Source: Glomus cerebriforme (taxonomy: Eukaryota > Glomeromycota > Glomeromycetes > Glomerales > Glomeraceae). Taken from it: a stretch of DNA of 12,613 bases. The stretch's first letter is position 1. Each line of letters begins with the position of its first letter. The translations under genes and the position numbers were made by a program. Below are positions 9,090 to 12,613 of this stretch, piece by piece. The stretch lies in contig QKYT01000370.1 in NCBI GenBank assembly GCA_003550305.1, positions 4,079 through 16,691 on the forward strand, written 5' to 3'. Below the pieces are notes generated by a model that saw only the letters and a program-made list of their open reading frames with translations, had not been told where the DNA came from and did no database searches.

Positions 9090-10560
9090 CTAATATCGTG
9101 ATATGCGACACATGTAGGATCGCAAAAATAAATTACAAGATGCGGGACGTAATCCGAAATTTCCTATCCTAAGACTATGATGCTCATCACTTTGTGGAGC
9201 TATCACCGGCTTCTGTTTACGACCGAGGATCTTTTCCGCCTTGGCTCATATCTTCATTTTCGTATGCAGCAAATAGAGGCTTCAACTTGAATGATAGTTT
9301 CCCTTCATTGATTAAATACCATTTTCTCCATCTGTTAAAATCCTCCATACTTTGTCGCGATGATTCCATCCGTACTGTAGCTAGCTTGCGCGAAGCTCTC
9401 TTAAAATCATCCTTTTTCACAACTAATCCAAGAAGTCTACCGCCGGTTGGTATCGTAAAATCAAGATTCCCATCCGTTTCAGAAATGTGATCATTTTTCT
9501 GAAAAATTTTTATAGAGTTTTTGTCTTGATGATTTCTCTGGTACGATTTTACTTAACTTTTAAATGGGTATACTACAGAGGAACGTATTGTGTATGAAAT
9601 ATGAATATATACTTTTGGTGATCTCAATTGGGGTTGTGACGTGTTTCTAACTCGTCGAAAAGTTTACGCAACGAATCTTTATATTTACTTCTCATTACTC
9701 GTGTCAACACATCCACGGAATAGGAAAATCGGATCCTCGCTATGTTCGTAGAATCAACACACTTTCGGAAAGGTCCACTCGTTATATCAATTCATACTGT
9801 TGATTTTGGTTAATAACAACCGAAACATCTCTCAGAATGAAACATTGTTCCTAGGTAAATATCTATCCCCTTTCGTTCACCGAAGTTGAACATCATGGTG
9901 GATTTTCCAAAGCAGATGATTTGTCCATGACTAAAATGGATTCCTTAAAATTCTCAAAGGTTGCGTGTTCGATATTAACTTTCCGCTCGTCCGTTTCGGA
10001 TTAACAACAACATCGAACTCTACAAAGCAACGATAGGATTAGCAAAATCTTTTTTTTCGGATAGTTTGATCGTGACGTTTTGTCAAGGTTTTTTATAATC
10101 TAAAATTTCGCTAACCTTGGGTCAAGAAAAAAAATACATATCATATACTATGTTTGTTGAGTAGTACTGCAACGAGGCAAGTTGATTAAGCAATGGTTCG
10201 AAGAACAATCTGTGGAGATTATGACATGGATATGTCTGGTTTCTCAGACCAGTACTCTTCTATATATCTTGTTGGAATTTGTTGACAGCGATATAATTAA
10301 AATGTAGTGCTTTTTCCGCCTTGATGACTTTTTGAGGTTCTCTACAAGCTCGTTTGATGTGAAAAGTGAAAGACATTTCGGCTTATATACTATTTTTGTG
10401 AAATGCTTCAGTGTGAAGTACCATACGTGAGAACAAGATTTTATTTGCGAAAAATACTGAGGGAAGGAGAAATTCTTCTGTCACACAGGCCTGCTGTGTG
10501 ATCTTGCGAAACAGATAGCGTAATCATTTACACGTGACGCTTGCGCTCTAACACTTTTTA
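9090..10560 (-). pseudogene. Shredded coding region of an unrecognised protein in a GC-richer island
   Basis: Minus-strand reading gives a chain of protein-like segments in changing frames. In order these include TEEFLLPSVFFANKIL, EMSFTFHIKRACREPQ, EEYWSEKPDISMS, NVTIKLSEKKDFANPIVAL, VNIEHATFENFKESI, FGERKGIDIYLG, YKDSLRKLFDELETRHNP and MEDFNRWRKWYLINEGKLSF. At least nine frame changes are needed, most equivalent to a 1-nt deletion, for example near 10262, 10208, 10022, 10004, 9898, 9838, 9785 and 9647. In-frame stops include the TAA at about 10382-10384. The last recognisable frame ends at 9090-9092. Segments are rich in charged residues, whereas antisense frames are not, which supports the minus strand. 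Local GC is about 45-50% in the rows I counted, against roughly a quarter elsewhere. I do not recognise the family. It may be an old host gene, a transferred gene or a viral remnant. A short ATG frame (10260-10376) preceded by TATATAAG could be a true start. Confidence 0.55.
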
Positions 10561-10763
10561 ACTGACTACCCCAAGAGCACTACCAAAAAATTTACGGTAA
10601 TGTGACTTTTGACCAGAGTATGCAGATTGATGCTGACACGTGATGGTACCGTTAATATCGGTGACAAATAGTATGTGACAAATAAGTTTCACTAGGTTTC
10701 TTTTAAATAAAAATAATAAAAATGAATTTTTGATGGTCATTACATTTTTTTCACCCTCACGTG
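10531..10763. promoter_or_regulatory. Three CACGTG (E-box-like) sites at and beyond the 5' end of the minus-strand pseudogene
   Basis: CACGTG occurs at 10531-10536, 10637-10642 and 10758-10763. The last sits in the 8-bp palindrome TCACGTGA. In fungi, CACGTG is the site of bHLH proteins such as Cbf1. Three copies in 233 bp of AT-rich DNA is a notable local density, and the position fits an upstream region for the 9090-10560 coding remnant. Two other copies (4399-4404, 5135-5140) lie inside LINE ORF1. Binding is inferred from the motif only. Confidence 0.35.
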
Positions 10764-11352
10764 ACTTTGAGGCGTAATTTAGCCACAAACTCACAAAAAC
10801 TTTAAACTTCAAATTTAAATTTATTATTAAGATTATAAAATATAATACTAATAAATAAAACTGAAATTTTGTTCTTTTTTTCATTTTTTTTTTAAACTAT
10901 TAATTAATAGTCAAATATAATTAATTATAAATGATTGCCAATTTTTTCTCTAACATTAATTTTATAATAATTTTATTGAGCGTTTTATTATAAAGAAATT
11001 TGCTTGAATTTTAAAACAGTATGTGAATAAGACTTTTCACCTCTGCTGCAATAAATTTTCCGCATCCTAAATACTTGTTTCCCTAAATTACAACATACAA
11101 ATTACTAATGTTAAAATAACATTGCCATCATTAGTAAATTTCTTGATTGTCCACGTTTTTTTCTGATGTACTTGTAGTGGCTATAACAAGATAGAATTAT
11201 GAGAGAATTTTCTGCGTTTCTCTGCCCTCCATAATTTTTTTATATAAAAGGTAATAACCCATTAATCACAGTAAAGATGCACCTATATTACAATTAAGGT
11301 GCATTAAAATATCATATAAATAAATATTTTGTGATAAAATAACTGTAAATTC
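10561..11352. other. AT-rich spacer between the two minus-strand pseudogenes
   Basis: No supported gene is present. A 108-codon minus-strand frame at 10558-10884 is low-complexity and hydrophobic at its start, lacks any motif, and looks like chance. The spacer holds two of the three CACGTG sites, a 10-bp direct repeat GTGACAAATA (10661-10670 and 10675-10684), and an inverted repeat at 11277-11304. The right end should contain the 3' flank, and possibly the terminal inverted repeat, of the MULE element. Confidence 0.5.
11277..11304. repeat. Inverted repeat, 8-bp perfect arms, 12-nt loop
   Basis: ATGCACCT (11277-11284) and AGGTGCAT (11297-11304) are exact reverse complements. It lies about 50 nt beyond the end of the MULE coding remnant. 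Flanking AATCACAG (11265-11272) and TTGTGAT further right give a looser outer pairing. It could be a transcript 3' hairpin or part of a non-autonomous element; neither is shown. Confidence 0.55.
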
Positions 11353-12613
11353 TTAATTAAAAAATAAAGTATTATTGAATGATCTTTAAATGTTTGTGGC
11401 ATTGTCCTCCTTCATTTATATAATGTAATTTCAGATGACATTTCTTCAATCGGCTTGAATTTTTTTCAACACCCTTCACCCATTTAAAATCCTCTTTATC
11501 CTGCTGTTTTAAGAATTCCAAGAACATTTTCTGTTGTATCAATAAGTCTTTCGTATATTTCCTTATAAATTTGCAAATTTTCATCAACAACTTCAAAAAT
11601 TGGTGCTTGTAAAGTTTGCGAAATAGGTTGTCTGAAATTAGTAAATTGATATAATGTAGTAACAAAAGGATATTGATGATGACTATGAACATCATCAAAA
11701 AATGAAGCATTTGCTATTCCTTTCTGTTGTACAAGATGTTTGTAAATAAAAAAATAACTGATAAGAAAGGCCGGACATCCACAAATCTAATTATTAGTAT
11801 CAGTAAAATATGTGTTGTTATTAAGAATTCAGGTTTAAAGTTTCTGCCATTCCTTTTTGAATGCCCTTTTCCAATCAGCTTTTTCTCTTTTTACTAAAAA
11901 TTTGTTCAAATTTTCTTTCATTACGTGAAATCACTTGTTCCATAATAATAAATAAATCCAGGCGTGATCGAAAATATTTTACTTTTCCAATGTGATTCAA
12001 TAAACATATTTGTCTTAAAATTAAGATGCTTATACTACATCCTGCTCGAATCAGCGATCTGCATCATACCACTCATTCCATAAGTCCATCCAAAGCCATA
12101 GTACAACAAAAATTATAAATTTCCTGGACAACCTCTGCTCATATTTGTGTTGAAGAAAGATACTGACCATTAATTGTTGGAATAATCATTCATCATTTTC
12201 CATATTAATACCCTCATTTCTTTTGGACAGAAAACTATTTTTTCCTTAGCTAAACTTGGATAAAATAATGGGTCAATAAAAGAAATTGCTTATGCAATAT
12301 AATGTCATTGTAATTAACTTGTTGAGGTTTCTTATTACTTGATTGTCTTGCTTCCACTGCTTTTTTTATATGCCAAAGACATAGCTGTATCTTGATATTT
12401 TTCCACACAAATCGTGCAGCAGATTATTTGTACAAAATCCTTATCAGTTATAAAAAGTCAGGTTCAAGTCAAAAGATAAAATCAGATTTTGCAAGGTTGT
12501 AATTTTTACATTGAATGTAAAAGATGATTGGTTGATTTTTTATCACTGATCGTCTGGATAATTTAATGGGTAATTTGTAAATTTAATATTAAATTAAATA
12601 ATTAAACAATTTA
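11353..12613 (-). pseudogene. Decayed Mutator-like (MULE) transposase with SWIM zinc finger, 5' part outside window
   Basis: Minus-strand segments in changing frames match the order of a MULE transposase. FITDKDF (12434-12451) carries the expected second catalytic Asp. It is followed by KIQLCLWHIKKAVE with the typical C.WH (12370-12387), FIDPLFYPSL, IVFCPKEMRVLIWKMMNDYS, then ESHWK (11984-11998) with the likely catalytic Glu, and YFRSRLDLF. Next comes a SWIM finger: CGC at 11775-11783 and then YKH at 11736-11744, where CKH is expected. The C-terminal part contains ASFFDDVHSHHQYPF, EVVDENLQIYKEIYERL, FKWVKGVEKN and a TMPQTF tail. Stops include TGA at 12139-12141 and TAG at 11787-11789 just before CGC, where Trp is usual. 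Several 1-nt frameshifts occur (near 12430, 12285, 12190, 11910 and 11510). MULEs move DNA by cut-and-paste using a DDE nuclease. This copy cannot encode an active enzyme. Family recognition is by motif order from memory. Confidence 0.75.

Noticed and set aside
9194..9490. 98-codon plus-strand open frame
   Set aside because: It is antisense to the better minus-strand coding frame, Ser/Leu-rich, has no motif, and is open mainly because the island is GC-richer.
10190..10205. GGTTCGA string resembling a tRNA T-loop
   Set aside because: No acceptor stem, anticodon arm or D-loop can be formed around it.
10558..10884. 108-codon minus-strand frame
   Set aside because: Its hydrophobic, AT-driven start and lack of a motif or supporting context make it most likely chance.
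11372..11710. 112-codon minus-strand frame starting with a hydrophobic stretch
   Set aside because: Only its C-terminal part (FKWVKGVEKN) matches the MULE. For the N-terminal half the neighbouring frame (ASFFDDVHSHHQYPF) is the real one, so the frame is a chimera created by a frameshift.
1..12613. CRISPR arrays, bacterial operons, riboswitches
   Set aside because: No regular spacer-repeat array, and introns plus transposon types indicate a eukaryotic nuclear locus.

Overview
The window looks like nuclear DNA of an AT-rich fungus. It has short GT-AG introns, large amounts of decayed transposon sequence and very AT-rich spacers. The mixture of a two-ORF LINE, a SWIM-type Mutator-like (MULE) transposase and a membrane-anchored P-loop ATPase would fit an arbuscular mycorrhizal fungus such as Rhizophagus. 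That organism call is inference from family resemblance, not from a marker gene.

Layout. (1) 1-5446, minus strand: a decayed LINE retrotransposon. ORF1 (3083-5446) is one frame of 787 codons plus its terminal stop. It is broken only by three in-frame TAA codons and encodes a gag-like protein with a CCHC zinc knuckle and a coiled coil. ORF2 (3034 down past position 1) carries an APE-type endonuclease and a reverse transcriptase, broken by two frameshifts and five stops in the part that still reads as RT, plus one more stop at 23-25. All seven ambiguous bases (N) of the window lie in this element. (2) 5447-7289: AT-rich spacer with two diverged copies of a repeat block, a three-copy 15-mer and an exact 18-bp tandem duplication next to the next gene. 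(3) 7290-8875, plus strand: a four-exon P-loop ATPase gene with an N-terminal membrane segment. It has one in-frame TGA and one 1-nt frameshift, and its three introns are all 79 nt. (4) 8876-9089: short convergent spacer with a perfect 10-bp-arm hairpin. (5) 9090-10560, minus strand: a GC- and CpG-richer island holding shredded coding sequence of a protein I do not recognise, with about ten frame changes. Three CACGTG boxes lie at and beyond its 5' end. (6) 10561-11352: AT-rich spacer. (7) 11353-12613, minus strand, running off the window: a decayed MULE transposase with remnants of the catalytic Asp and Glu motifs and a SWIM zinc finger that has lost one Cys.

The genes do not form a functional pathway. 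The window is best read as an accessory, transposon-rich region with four pseudogenes or broken genes at different stages of decay. The LINE and ATPase are lightly damaged, the MULE is intermediate, and the GC-rich orphan is shredded. The least explained object is the GC-rich orphan island at 9090-10560.
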